Source: Pseudomonas asplenii (GTDB taxonomy: Bacteria; Pseudomonadota; Gammaproteobacteria; Pseudomonadales; Pseudomonadaceae). Taken from it: a stretch of DNA of 64,000 nt. The position numbers and the translations under genes were made by a program. This document shows, one piece after another, positions 18,801-27,110 of this stretch (the stretch's first letter is position 1; every line of letters starts with the position of its first letter). The stretch is from NCBI RefSeq assembly GCF_900105475.1, contig NZ_LT629777.1:2046001-2110000 (forward strand). Direction: 5' to 3'. The notes under the pieces were generated by a model. The model was given only the letters and a program-made list of their open reading frames with translations. It had not been told where the DNA came from and did no database searches.

Positions 18801-21727
18801 AACAGGCCCATGAAGCGCTGATCAATATGCTCGACGAACTGGCCGCCGGTCAGGCGATCAACGCGCAACCGGCGCGGATCCAGGCCCTGCGCGAATTGCT
18901 CGACGAAGCGCTCGCCCCGTCCGCCACCGGGTTGATCAGGACCGACGGCGGTCATGCCCAGAGCATCAGCGAACTGAGCGCGGCCACCGCTGCAGCACAG
19001 ATCGGGCACGTGGACCTGGACGACGAGATCGTGGCGATCTTCCTCGAAGAAGCGGCGGACATCCTCGACAGCGCCGGGCAGGCCCTGCAGCGCTGGCTTG
19101 AGGAACCGGACAACGCCGCGCCGCTGTTATCGCTGCAACGTGACTTGCACACGCTCAAGGGCGGTGCCCGGATGGCCGAGGTCGGTCCGGTCGGCGACCT
19201 GGCGCACGAGTTGGAAAATCTTTACGAAGGCCTGCTGGATCGACGTTTCCTTCATTCGCCGCCATTGGCCTTGCTGCTGCAGAAGAGCCATGACCATCTG
19301 GCCGTGCTGCTGGAGCAGTTGCAAGGTCAGCAGCCGCTGAGCGATCCGGCGTTACTGATCGAGCGCCTTCGGACGTTCCGCCAGCAGGGCGTCGCGTCAC
19401 CGGTAGTCGAGCCGGTCGAATCCACAGTGGCCGGGCATGATCCGGAACTGCTCGAAGTGTTCCTCGAAGAAGGATTCGACCTCATCGAAAGCTCCGGCAG
19501 CGCGTTGCAGCGCTGGCGCGCCGAGCCGTCGAGCCGCCAGGAAGTGGAAAACCTGCTGCGTGATCTGCACACCCTCAAGGGGGGCGCGCGGATGGTCGAG
19601 ATCGCCGCTATTGGCGATCTGGCCCATGAGCTGGAGTTTCTCTACGAAGGCGTGTCGACCATGCTGTTGCAGCCTGGCGAGGCGTTGTTCGAGCTGCTGC
19701 AGGATGGTCATGACCGCCTGGCGCAGATGCTGGATGCGGTACGGGCCGAGCAGCCGGTGCTGCCGGCCGATGCGCTGATCGCCGAGATCCAGGCGTTTGG
19801 CCGGCAGCCGCCGGTCGAGCCGCCACTGGTCGTGGAGCCGCCGCCGCCCGTCGCGTTCAAGGGCGAGCCGGCGGCGCCCGAGGCCGAGCGCCCACCCCAG
19901 GATATGGTCAAGGTGTCCGCCGATGTCCTGGAAGACCTGGTCAACCTGGCGGGCGAGACGTCGATTTTCCGTGGGCGTATCGAGCAGCAGGTCAATGACG
20001 CCAAGGTGGCGCTCAACGAGATGGAAACCACCATCGAACGGATGCGCGACCAACTGCGTCGTCTCGACACCGAGACCCAGGGACGGATTCTCAGCCGCCA
20101 GCAGGTGGAGGCCGAGCGCCTGGGCTACGAGGAGTTCGACCCGCTGGAGATGGACCGCCACTCGCAGTTGCAACAGTTGTCGCGGGCCTTGTTCGAGTCG
20201 GCTTCCGACCTGCTGGACCTCAAGGAAACCCTGGCCGGCCGCAACCAGGCCGCCGAGAATCTGCTGCTGCAACAGGCACGGGTCAACACCGAGCTGCAGG
20301 AGGGCCTGATGCGCACGCGCATGGTGCCGTTCGAGCGCATGGTGCCGCGGTTGAAGCGGGTGGTGCGGCAGGTCGCTGGGGAGTTGGGCAAGGACGTCGA
20401 GTTCATCGTCGGTAACGCCGAGGGCGAGGTGGACCGCAATGTCCTGGAGCGGATGGTCGCGCCGCTCGAACACATGCTGCGCAACGCCGTCGACCATGGC
20501 CTGGAAAGCACCGAGGCGCGCCTCGCTGCCGGCAAGCCGGAGCAGGGGCGGATCACGCTGGACCTGTCCCATGAGGGCGGCGATATCGTCTTCGATATTC
20601 ATGACGACGGCGCGGGAGTGCCGCTTGAGGCGGTGCGACGCAAGGCGATCAAGCGCGGGATGATCGAGGAAAGTACCCCCATCAGTGACCGTGACGTCCT
20701 GCAGTTCATTCTCCAGCCGGGTTTTTCCACCGCTGAGCGCATCACCCAGATTTCCGGGCGTGGCGTTGGCATGGATGTGGTCCACGAGGAAGTACGGCAG
20801 TTGGGCGGGACCATGACCATCGACTCGATCAAGGGTCAGGGTGTGCACTTCCAGATTCGCCTGCCGTTCAGTGTGTCGGTGAACCGGGCACTGATGGTGC
20901 AGTGTGGCGAGGAACAGTATGCGATCCCGCTGAATACGGTCGAAGGCCTGGTGCGGGTGCTGCCCAACGAGCTGGAAGGTTATTACCTGATCAACCCGCC
21001 GCGTTACGAGTACGCCGGGCAGACCTACGAATTGCGTTATCTGGGCGAACTGCTGAAAACCGTCAGCAAGCCCAAGCTGCTCGGCCTGAGCCAACCGCTG
21101 CCGGTGCTGCTGGTGCATTGCAATGAGCAGCGTGTGGCGCTGCAGGTCGACAGCCTGGCGGGCACTCGCGAGATCGTGGTCAAAAGCCTGGGGCCGCAGT
21201 TCGCGGCGGTGTCGGGGTTGTCGGGTGCGACGATTCTCGGCGATGGTCGGGTGGTACCGATTCTCGATCTGCTGGCACATGTGCGCACCTCCCAGGCCTG
21301 GGTGCCGGTGCCACGGGCCTTGAGCGACCTGGCGGGAGACTTTACGCCGCTGCGGTCACGGCTGGTGCTGGTGGTGGACGACTCGGTCACCGTACGCAAG
21401 GTCACCAGCCGCCTGCTGGAGCGCAACGGCATGAGCGTGATCACCGCCAAGGATGGGGTCGACGCGATGACCCTGTTGCAGGAGCACACCCCGGACCTGA
21501 TGTTGCTGGACATCGAGATGCCGCGCATGGACGGTTTCGAGGTGGCGACCCGGGTGCGCAACGACCCCCGCCTGAAGGACCTGCCGATCATCATGATCAC
21601 CTCCCGGACCGGCCAGAAGCACCGCGACCGGGCCATGGCCATCGGCGTCAACGACTACCTGGGCAAGCCTTACCAGGAGTCGGTGTTGCTGGAAAGCATC
21701 GCCCAGTGGAGCTCTGCCCATGCATGA
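15818..21727 (+). CDS. chpA: ChpA, hybrid CheA-type kinase with multiple Hpt domains
   Basis: 1969 residues from ATG 15818, 7 bases after pilJ. Canonical Hpt histidines in HTLKG motifs lie at about residues 670, 809, 1111 and 1251; a degenerate N-terminal copy (HQVHGS, His49) makes five Hpt-like units. The kinase core follows: dimerisation region from about 1370, N-box LEHMLRNAVDHGLE (about 1550), ATP-lid motifs DDGAGVP and GRGVGMDVV, a CheW-like domain, and a C-terminal receiver with phosphoacceptor Asp1898 (LLDIEMPRMDGFE). From memory the P. aeruginosa protein is about 2470 residues with more phosphotransfer units, so this one is shorter. The Hpt units at 1111 and 1251 look like a recent duplication. 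Confidence 0.95.
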   Translation: MSDQHDYVALEWVKDEIADTLRQARQALDGLDEPEHAGQDIAECLACIHQVHGSLQMVEFYGAALLAEEMEQLVLAMQEGRVSEPAEAVSLLHQAFAQLPLYLERVHSARRDLPLVVLPLLNDLRSARGESRLSETSLFSPALLELPPLDAQALVELATAELPGLLRKWRQMLQTALVGLLREQDDATNLGYMAKVFSRLEGLCQGAPLAPLWQVGSALVEGMLAGAIGNSPALRSLLKDADKELKRLLEQGIEGINQPAPEELLKSLLFYIAKAEHPTAQMLVLKARYGLDDALPETTVVDEERARLAGPDRDAMRSVVSALCEELVRVKERLDLFVRSDRLHTDDLGSLLAPLRQIADTLAVLGFGQPRKVIIDQLAVVQGLAQGQREPNDAVLMDVAGALLYVEATLAGMVGTVEPQSREENRLPTTDLTLIHQIVIKEALLCLQQVKDLIVDYIDADWDRERLAPLPELLTQVRGALSMIPLGRAASLLETCNHCIREQLIDGPAAPSWQQLDRLADALSGIEYYLERLAEDHEALGEQVLDKVEQSLDALGYLPVELEVPLLEEVLSPTEALVMRDLQALDDPHVVQSLADVLANPVSELNPPARQVPRSLLPPPPDEAPVDDELREVFLEEAAEVLDALRDYLPRWLADLEGKSALGELRRAFHTLKGSGRMVRALVLAELAWAMENLLNRVLERSLEPGPEVPQLIEEVVRLLPELVAEFAADAQRQRDDVDQLAARAHALANVAGEQDAETEDWVEGLDLQLLEIFRNEAESHLDSLNRFLEQAAEHLPLQVSDELQRALHTLKGSAYMAGVLPMAELAGPLYYLVREFKAHLLALDLDEVELLFEAEGLFRQGLQQLVDDPLIAIEGAPQLIQRAEALLAERLEALLSVPSSASRPRRDPQLISSFLAQGMDILLDAESLLLRWQQHPGERQELNDLLDELTTLGQAAHIADLEPVDALCEALLDIYGAVEESSLAVSERFFHEAQQAHEALINMLDELAAGQAINAQPARIQALRELLDEALAPSATGLIRTDGGHAQSISELSAATAAAQIGHVDLDDEIVAIFLEEAADILDSAGQALQRWLEEPDNAAPLLSLQRDLHTLKGGARMAEVGPVGDLAHELENLYEGLLDRRFLHSPPLALLLQKSHDHLAVLLEQLQGQQPLSDPALLIERLRTFRQQGVASPVVEPVESTVAGHDPELLEVFLEEGFDLIESSGSALQRWRAEPSSRQEVENLLRDLHTLKGGARMVEIAAIGDLAHELEFLYEGVSTMLLQPGEALFELLQDGHDRLAQMLDAVRAEQPVLPADALIAEIQAFGRQPPVEPPLVVEPPPPVAFKGEPAAPEAERPPQDMVKVSADVLEDLVNLAGETSIFRGRIEQQVNDAKVALNEMETTIERMRDQLRRLDTETQGRILSRQQVEAERLGYEEFDPLEMDRHSQLQQLSRALFESASDLLDLKETLAGRNQAAENLLLQQARVNTELQEGLMRTRMVPFERMVPRLKRVVRQVAGELGKDVEFIVGNAEGEVDRNVLERMVAPLEHMLRNAVDHGLESTEARLAAGKPEQGRITLDLSHEGGDIVFDIHDDGAGVPLEAVRRKAIKRGMIEESTPISDRDVLQFILQPGFSTAERITQISGRGVGMDVVHEEVRQLGGTMTIDSIKGQGVHFQIRLPFSVSVNRALMVQCGEEQYAIPLNTVEGLVRVLPNELEGYYLINPPRYEYAGQTYELRYLGELLKTVSKPKLLGLSQPLPVLLVHCNEQRVALQVDSLAGTREIVVKSLGPQFAAVSGLSGATILGDGRVVPILDLLAHVRTSQAWVPVPRALSDLAGDFTPLRSRLVLVVDDSVTVRKVTSRLLERNGMSVITAKDGVDAMTLLQEHTPDLMLLDIEMPRMDGFEVATRVRNDPRLKDLPIIMITSRTGQKHRDRAMAIGVNDYLGKPYQESVLLESIAQWSSAHA

Positions 21728-22175
21728 ACACAGTACCAGCAGCCTGACCGGCCTGATGCTGCCCTTGGCCGATCGCTACCTGTTATTGCCGAACGTGGCG
21801 GTCGCCGAGTTGATCGATTTCCAGCGTGGCGAACCGGCCAGCGATGCGCCGCCGTGGTACCTGCGGCAAGTGGTCTGGCGCGACCGCCAGTTGCCGCTGA
21901 TCAGCTTCGAAGCGGCCTGTGGCGGGGCGATCGCCGTGGGCGAGCGGGCTCGGATCGTGGTGCTCAATACCCTCGGCGGGCGCCCGGAACTGCGCTTTAT
22001 CGCCCTGGTGATCCAGGGGATCCCGCGGTCGTACAAACTCGACAGCCAGCTGAGCTTCGTCGATGTGCCGCTATGCCGCCTGGAGAAGGCTGCGGTTCAG
22101 GTCGCAGACCTGGTGGCGAAGATACCGGACCTGCCAGCGCTGGAGCAGTTGGTATTGGAGTCGGGGTTGGCCTGA
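21720..22175 (+). CDS. chpC: ChpC, CheW-like adaptor
   Basis: 151 residues, overlapping the end of chpA by 8 bases (ATGCATGA), so translation is coupled. It has a compact CheW domain: LMLPLADRYLLLPNVAVAELID, WRDRQLPLISFEAACG, IVVLNTLGG and the C-terminal FVDVPLCRLEKAAVQVADLV. ChpC is the second CheW-type adaptor of the Pil-Chp pathway. In P. aeruginosa chpB, a methylesterase, lies between chpA and chpC; the overlap here leaves no room for it. Confidence 0.92.
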   Translation: MHEHSTSSLTGLMLPLADRYLLLPNVAVAELIDFQRGEPASDAPPWYLRQVVWRDRQLPLISFEAACGGAIAVGERARIVVLNTLGGRPELRFIALVIQGIPRSYKLDSQLSFVDVPLCRLEKAAVQVADLVAKIPDLPALEQLVLESGLA

Positions 22176-22182
22176 AGGCTAT

Positions 22183-22308
22183 ATGGACGAAGATGAAGGG
22201 TTACTGGCAGCTCTGATCGAGAATACCCTTTCGCTGAAGATCGTCGTTGAGCAAGCGATGGTCGAGCTTTACCCTACTGCAGATTTAGGTCCCATCCCAC
22301 GCCGCTGA
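22183..22308 (+). CDS. Possible 41-residue acidic small protein
   Basis: Short frame beginning MDEDEGLLAALIENTLSLKI, 7 bases after the chpC stop, with GAAGG about 6 bases before the ATG. The first half is acidic and amphipathic, the last residues are Pro/Arg (GPIPRR). I recognise no family. Position and spacing suit a last operon gene, but a frame of this length could occur by chance. Confidence 0.35.
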   Translation: MDEDEGLLAALIENTLSLKIVVEQAMVELYPTADLGPIPRR

Positions 22309-22491
22309 ACGCGATAAAACTCAAGCCTGGCTTCAACTCATACGGACTATGGCACTGATAAAAACGGTGACGATAAACACCAGCCTATCTGATCGTTAAC
22401 CTGAGCGTAACAATTCCTCTCTGGGCTTGATTGATGCCCTGTCCGATCACTCCTACTGTCTAGTCCACGACAGCGAACCCGTGGAGTGAGC

Positions 22492-24168
22492 ATGACAACC
22501 CCCAATTCCCCCGACTCGCGCTGGACGCGGCGCCGTGCCGAGAAGCAGCGCCGTCTCGAACAGGTGCGAGCCCTCGCCGATGGCGTGGTGTTGCCGACCG
22601 AGCAGATCGTCGCCGCGCTGCAAGCCCTGATCATGCCCGGCGACCGGGTGGTGCTGGAGGGCAACAACCAGAAGCAGGCGGACTTCCTCTCCCGCGCCCT
22701 GGCCAAGGTCGACCCGGCCCGGCTCCACGATTTGCACATGATCATGCCCAGTGTCGGTCGGGCTGAGCATCTGGACCTGTTCGAACGTGGCATCGCCCGC
22801 AAGCTCGACTTCTCCTTCGCCGGCACCCAGAGCCTGCGCATCAGCCAGTTGCTCGAAGACGGTCTGCTGGAAATCGGTGCGATCCACACCTACATCGAAC
22901 TGTATGCACGGCTGGTGGTGGACCTGATTCCCAATGTGGTGCTCAGCGCCGGCTTCATGGCCGACCGCGCCGGCAACATCTACACCGGCCCCAGCACCGA
23001 AGACACCCCGGCGCTGATCGAGCCGGCGGCGTTCAGCGATGGCATCGTTATCGTCCAGGTCAACCAGTTGGTCGACGATGTCAGCGAATTGCCCCGTGTG
23101 GACATTCCCGCGTCCTGGGTCGACTTCGTGGTGGTGGCCGACCGACCGTTCTATATCGAACCGCTGTTCACCCGCGATCCGCGGCATATCAAGCCGGTGC
23201 ATGTGCTGATGGCGATGATGGCGATTCGTGGCATCTACGAGAAGCACAACGTCCAGTCGCTCAACCACGGGATCGGTTTCAACACTGCCGCTATCGAACT
23301 GATCCTGCCGACCTACGGCGAATCCCTGGGCCTGAAGGGCAAGATCTGCCGCAACTGGACACTCAACCCGCATCCCACGCTGATCCCGGCGATCGAAAGC
23401 GGCTGGGTCGAGAGCGTGCACTGTTTCGGCACCGAACTGGGTATGGAAAAGTACATCGCCGCCCGGCCGGATGTGTTCTTCACCGGGCGCGATGGTTCGT
23501 TGCGTTCGAACCGGATGGTTTGCCAACTGGCCGGGCAGTATGCGGTCGACCTGTTTATCGGTGCGACCCTGCAGGTCGATGGTGACGGTCATTCCTCCAC
23601 CGTGACCCGTGGCCGCCTGGCCGGTTTCGGCGGGGCGCCGAACATGGGCCATGATCCCCGGGGCCGGCGCCATGGCACGCCGGCCTGGCTCGACATGCGC
23701 CTGGACAGCAGCGATGCGCCCCAGGCCCTGCTCGAACGCGGCAAGAAGCTGGTGGTGCAGATGGTCGAGACGTTCCAGGAGGGTGGCAAACCCACCTTCG
23801 TCGAGACCCTCGATGCGGTGGAGGTGGCGCGCAAAAGCGGCATGCCGCTGGCGCCGATCATGATCTATGGCGACGACGTCACTCACCTGTTGACCGAAGA
23901 GGGGATCGCCTACCTGTACAAGGCCCGCACCTTGGAGGAGCGCCAGGCAATGATCGCCGCCGTGGCCGGGGTCACCGCCATCGGTCTGCGGCATAAGCCT
24001 GAAGACACCGCGCGGCTGCGCCGCGAAGGGCTGATCGCCTTGCCCGAGGACCTGGGTATCCGTCGTACCGACGCCAGCCGCGAACTGCTGGCGGCCAAGA
24101 GTGTGGCCGACCTGGTGGAGTGGTCGGGTGGTCTCTACAACCCGCCTGCACGATTCAGGAGCTGGTAA
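22492..24168 (+). CDS. mdcA: Malonate decarboxylase alpha subunit (malonate:ACP transferase)
   Basis: 558 residues from ATG 22492 (GGAG 5 bases upstream; an in-frame GTG 6 bases earlier is less likely). It moves the acyl-carrier subunit between acetate and malonate: acetyl-S-ACP plus malonate gives malonyl-S-ACP plus acetate. CoA-transferase-like fold with VLEGNNQKQADFLSRAL near the N-terminus and GGAPNMGHDPRGRRHGTPAW (about 381-400), features of the MdcA family. First gene of a complete biotin-independent malonate decarboxylase operon; the next start touches its stop codon. Confidence 0.96.
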   Translation: MTTPNSPDSRWTRRRAEKQRRLEQVRALADGVVLPTEQIVAALQALIMPGDRVVLEGNNQKQADFLSRALAKVDPARLHDLHMIMPSVGRAEHLDLFERGIARKLDFSFAGTQSLRISQLLEDGLLEIGAIHTYIELYARLVVDLIPNVVLSAGFMADRAGNIYTGPSTEDTPALIEPAAFSDGIVIVQVNQLVDDVSELPRVDIPASWVDFVVVADRPFYIEPLFTRDPRHIKPVHVLMAMMAIRGIYEKHNVQSLNHGIGFNTAAIELILPTYGESLGLKGKICRNWTLNPHPTLIPAIESGWVESVHCFGTELGMEKYIAARPDVFFTGRDGSLRSNRMVCQLAGQYAVDLFIGATLQVDGDGHSSTVTRGRLAGFGGAPNMGHDPRGRRHGTPAWLDMRLDSSDAPQALLERGKKLVVQMVETFQEGGKPTFVETLDAVEVARKSGMPLAPIMIYGDDVTHLLTEEGIAYLYKARTLEERQAMIAAVAGVTAIGLRHKPEDTARLRREGLIALPEDLGIRRTDASRELLAAKSVADLVEWSGGLYNPPARFRSW

Positions 24169-25161
24169 ATGCACGCCTTCAATCTGCAGCCCCAAGCCCT
24201 TTCATTGGCCGAGCGTCTGGCGGACTTCGCGGTCGAAGCGCTGATCGACGAAGCCGATCTGTCACCCAAACCGGCGCTGGTCGACCGGCGTGGCAGCGGC
24301 GCGCATAGCGACCTGCACCTGGGCTTGATGCATGCCTCGGCATTGTCGTTGTGGCCGATGTTCAAGGAAATGGCCGATGCCGCGATCGCGGCGAGCCGTG
24401 ACTCGAAGGTGTGGCGAGCGGGCTTTCCCGCGCTCGGTGGCAAAGCCGCCGCACACCCGAAACACTCGGTTCTCCTGCTGCACCGCAGGGTCTGGTTTTG
24501 TGACGCCGCCGCCCCACAGCAGCGACAACAGCAGATCAGCCTGGCCTTGCGCGAAGCCCTTGGCCGTATCGGCCGGGAGGGCGAGCAGGCAATGCTCAAG
24601 ACCACTGGCGGCGTGAATACCCACCGTGGGGCCATCTGGGCGTTGGGCCTGTTGGTGGCGGCGGCGGCGCAGGAACCCGGCTCGCTCTCTGCGGCTGCCC
24701 TGACCCTGCGGGCCGCGCGCTTGGCGCTGCTGGAGGATCGTTACGCTCCCGGCAGCAATAGCCATGGGCAGCAGGTAGCCCAACGTTACGGTGCCCGTGG
24801 TGCCCGTGAAGAGGCGCAACTGGGCTTCCCCGCCGTGACCCGGCTCGGCCTGCCGCAATTGCGCCGCAGCCGCCTGGCCGGTCATGGCGAACAGAATGCC
24901 CGGCTGGATGCGCTGCTGGCGATCATGACCAGCCTGGCCGACACCTGCGTGCTCTACCGCGCCGGCCTGCCGGGCCTGCAGGCCATGCAGCAGGGTGCCC
25001 GCGCCGTGCTGGAGGCCGGCGGCAGTGCCAGTCTGGCCGGTCGGCGTTGCCTGCACGAATTGGATCAACAGCTTTTGGCGATGAACGCATCACCAGGCGG
25101 TGCGGCGGATCTGCTCGCCGCCTGTCTGCTGATCGATCGTCTCGAACAGGAAGCCTTGTGA
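24169..25161 (+). CDS. mdcB: Triphosphoribosyl-dephospho-CoA synthase MdcB
   Basis: 330 residues; its ATG follows the mdcA TAA with no gap. It makes 2'-(5''-triphosphoribosyl)-3'-dephospho-CoA, the precursor of the prosthetic group on MdcC. CitG/MdcB-type motifs include [16 protein letters not shown] (about 34-49), [28 protein letters not shown] and [16 protein letters not shown]. Its stop overlaps the mdcC start by one base (TGATG). Confidence 0.95.
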   Translation: MHAFNLQPQALSLAERLADFAVEALIDEADLSPKPALVDRRGSGAHSDLHLGLMHASALSLWPMFKEMADAAIAASRDSKVWRAGFPALGGKAAAHPKHSVLLLHRRVWFCDAAAPQQRQQQISLALREALGRIGREGEQAMLKTTGGVNTHRGAIWALGLLVAAAAQEPGSLSAAALTLRAARLALLEDRYAPGSNSHGQQVAQRYGARGAREEAQLGFPAVTRLGLPQLRRSRLAGHGEQNARLDALLAIMTSLADTCVLYRAGLPGLQAMQQGARAVLEAGGSASLAGRRCLHELDQQLLAMNASPGGAADLLAACLLIDRLEQEAL

Positions 25162-25460
25162 TGGAAAAACTATCCTTTGAATTCCCCGCCGGGCAGCCGC
25201 CCAAGGGCCGTGCGCTGGTGGGTTGCGTCGGCTCCGGCGACCTGGAAGTACTGCTCGAGCCCGGTCGTCCCGGCACCTTGTCGATTCAGGTGACGACCTC
25301 GGTCAATGGCAGTTCCGCCCGCTGGCAACACCTGTTCGAGCGACTCTTCGAGGGTCGCCTGCCACCGGCGCTGGCGATCGACATCCACGATTTCGGCGCA
25401 ACGCCCGGAGTGGTCCGGTTGCGCCTGGAACAAGCTTTCGAGGAGGTCGGCCATGACTGA
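25161..25460 (+). CDS. mdcC: Malonate decarboxylase acyl-carrier subunit (delta)
   Basis: 99 residues. Small acyl carrier that holds the 2'-(5''-phosphoribosyl)-3'-dephospho-CoA arm; the attachment residue is Ser25 in VGCVGSGDLEVL, the same position as in the Klebsiella protein. It shuttles acetyl and malonyl groups between MdcA and the MdcD/MdcE decarboxylase. It overlaps mdcB by one base and mdcD by eight. Confidence 0.95.
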   Translation: MEKLSFEFPAGQPPKGRALVGCVGSGDLEVLLEPGRPGTLSIQVTTSVNGSSARWQHLFERLFEGRLPPALAIDIHDFGATPGVVRLRLEQAFEEVGHD

Positions 25461-26304
25461 CAGCGAGCGTCTTTTGCACAAGCACAGTTTCGTCGAACTC
25501 GGTGCCCGGCAGCGGGCGAGGGCGTTGCTCGACAGCGGCAGTTTCCGTGAGTTGCTCGATCCGTTTGCCCGGGTCATGTCGCCCTGGCTCGAGCGCCAGG
25601 GCGTGGTCCCCCAGGCCGATGATGGCGTGGTGATCGCCAAGGGCAGCATCGATGGCCTGCCGGTAGTGATCGCGGCCATCGAAGGCGCATTCCAGGGCGG
25701 CAGCCTCGGTGAGGTCGGGGGCGCGAAGATCGCCGGTGCCCTGGAGTTGGCCGCCGAGGACAACCGCAAGGGCATCCCGACCCGCGCCGTGTTGCTGCTG
25801 GAAACCGGCGGCGTGCGCTTGCAGGAGGCCAACCTGGGGTTGGCGGCCATCGCCGATATCCATGCGGCGATTGTCGATCTGCGGCGTTATCAGCCGGTGA
25901 TCGGCGTGGTGGCTGGCAGTGTCGGCTGTTTTGGCGGCATGTCGATTGCGGCGGCGTTGTGCAGTTACCTGGTGCTGACCCGGGAGGCCCGTCTGGGGCT
26001 CAATGGTCCGCAGGTGATCGAACAGGAAGCGGGGCTGGAAGAGTACGACTCTCGCGACCGGCCCTTCATCTGGAGCCTGACCGGGGGTGAACAGCGCTTC
26101 GCCAGCGGCCTGGTGGACCGCTATGTAAGCGATGACGTGGCGGCGATTCGACAACAGGTCGCTGCCTTGCTGGAGGTCGGCCTGCCCGAGACGCAGCGCA
26201 GCCGGCAAGCGGACTGGTATCTGCAACGGCTGGCCGAACTGGATGCCGAGCCGCAGATCGATCCGGCCACGGTACGTGACCTTTTCCAAGGAGAGCGCCC
26301 ATGA
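25453..26304 (+). CDS. mdcD: Malonate decarboxylase beta subunit
   Basis: 283 residues from ATG 25453 with AGGAGG upstream, overlapping the mdcC stop. Carboxyltransferase/crotonase-like fold, with GGSLGEVGGAKIAGALELA (about 79-97) and GVVAGSVGCFGGMSIAAAL forming the expected oxyanion-hole regions. With MdcE it decarboxylates malonyl-S-ACP to acetyl-S-ACP and CO2 without biotin. Coupled by a 4-base overlap to mdcE. Confidence 0.95.
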   Translation: MTDSERLLHKHSFVELGARQRARALLDSGSFRELLDPFARVMSPWLERQGVVPQADDGVVIAKGSIDGLPVVIAAIEGAFQGGSLGEVGGAKIAGALELAAEDNRKGIPTRAVLLLETGGVRLQEANLGLAAIADIHAAIVDLRRYQPVIGVVAGSVGCFGGMSIAAALCSYLVLTREARLGLNGPQVIEQEAGLEEYDSRDRPFIWSLTGGEQRFASGLVDRYVSDDVAAIRQQVAALLEVGLPETQRSRQADWYLQRLAELDAEPQIDPATVRDLFQGERP

Positions 26305-27104
26305 GTGCCTATTCCCTGCGCGGTTTGCACTGGTTCCAGGCCTTGGCTGGCGATGCGGTCGAGGTCGCCGGGCTGCCGGCTTCACTCAAGGTGGCCGATA
26401 CCGTGCTGGGTAACCAGCCGGTACGGCTGTTGGCGGTGGTACCCGATGCGGCCAACCGTTTTGTCCGTGCCCGCAACGGCGAGGTTGGCCTGCTGGAGGG
26501 CTGGGGCCTGGCCAAGGCGGTGGATGAGGTCATCGAGGCCGACAGCACCCGTGGCGCAAAACGCGCGCTGATCGCCATTGTCGATGTGCCGAGCCAAGCC
26601 TATGGACGCCGGGAGGAAGCCCTGGGCATCCACCTGGCCCTGGCCGCTGCCGCCGACAGTTATGCCAGGGCTCGTCTGGCGGGGCATGCGGTGATTGCAT
26701 TGCTGGTGGGCAAGGCGATGTCCGGGGCGTTTCTCGCCCACGGCTACCAGGCCAACCGACTGATCGCCCTGCGTGATCCGGGCGTGATGGTGCATGCCAT
26801 GGGCAAGGCGTCGGCGGCGCTGGTGACCCTGCGCAGTGTCGAGGAACTCGAGGCCTTGGCCGCCAGCGTGCCGCCGATGGCTTATGACATCGACAGCTAT
26901 GCCAGCCTCGGCCTGCTCTGGCACACCCTCGATGTGGAGCGGATCGAACAGCCCACGGCGCAGGACCTGGCTCGCGTGCAGGATTGCCTGGGCGCTGCCA
27001 TCGGCGATGTGGCGCAGCACGGTACGGATCTGAGCGTACGTCTGGGCGCAAACAACCGGGCTGCGTCGAGTCGTGTCCGGCAACTGTTGCGCGAACAGTG
27101 GTGA
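26301..27104 (+). CDS. mdcE: Malonate decarboxylase gamma subunit
   Basis: 267 residues, starting in an ATGA overlap with mdcD. The co-decarboxylase subunit, related to the C-terminal half of carboxyltransferases: GHAVIALLVGKAMSGAFLAH (about 132-151) and ALRDPGVMVHAMGKASAA are the recognisable parts. It pairs with MdcD to form the decarboxylase site. mdcG starts 6 bases after its stop. Confidence 0.95.
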   Translation: MSAYSLRGLHWFQALAGDAVEVAGLPASLKVADTVLGNQPVRLLAVVPDAANRFVRARNGEVGLLEGWGLAKAVDEVIEADSTRGAKRALIAIVDVPSQAYGRREEALGIHLALAAAADSYARARLAGHAVIALLVGKAMSGAFLAHGYQANRLIALRDPGVMVHAMGKASAALVTLRSVEELEALAASVPPMAYDIDSYASLGLLWHTLDVERIEQPTAQDLARVQDCLGAAIGDVAQHGTDLSVRLGANNRAASSRVRQLLREQW

Positions 27105-27110
27105 GCTGCG

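Noticed and set aside
16670..21280. Two long minus-strand open frames opposite chpA
   Set aside because: Repetitive Gln/Leu-rich translations mirror the repeated Hpt coding sequence; no support as genes.
22456..22473. ctgtc-8-gacag inverted repeat before mdcA as an MdcR operator
   Set aside because: Five-base arms occur too easily by chance, and it lies downstream of where a promoter would be expected; not enough to assign.
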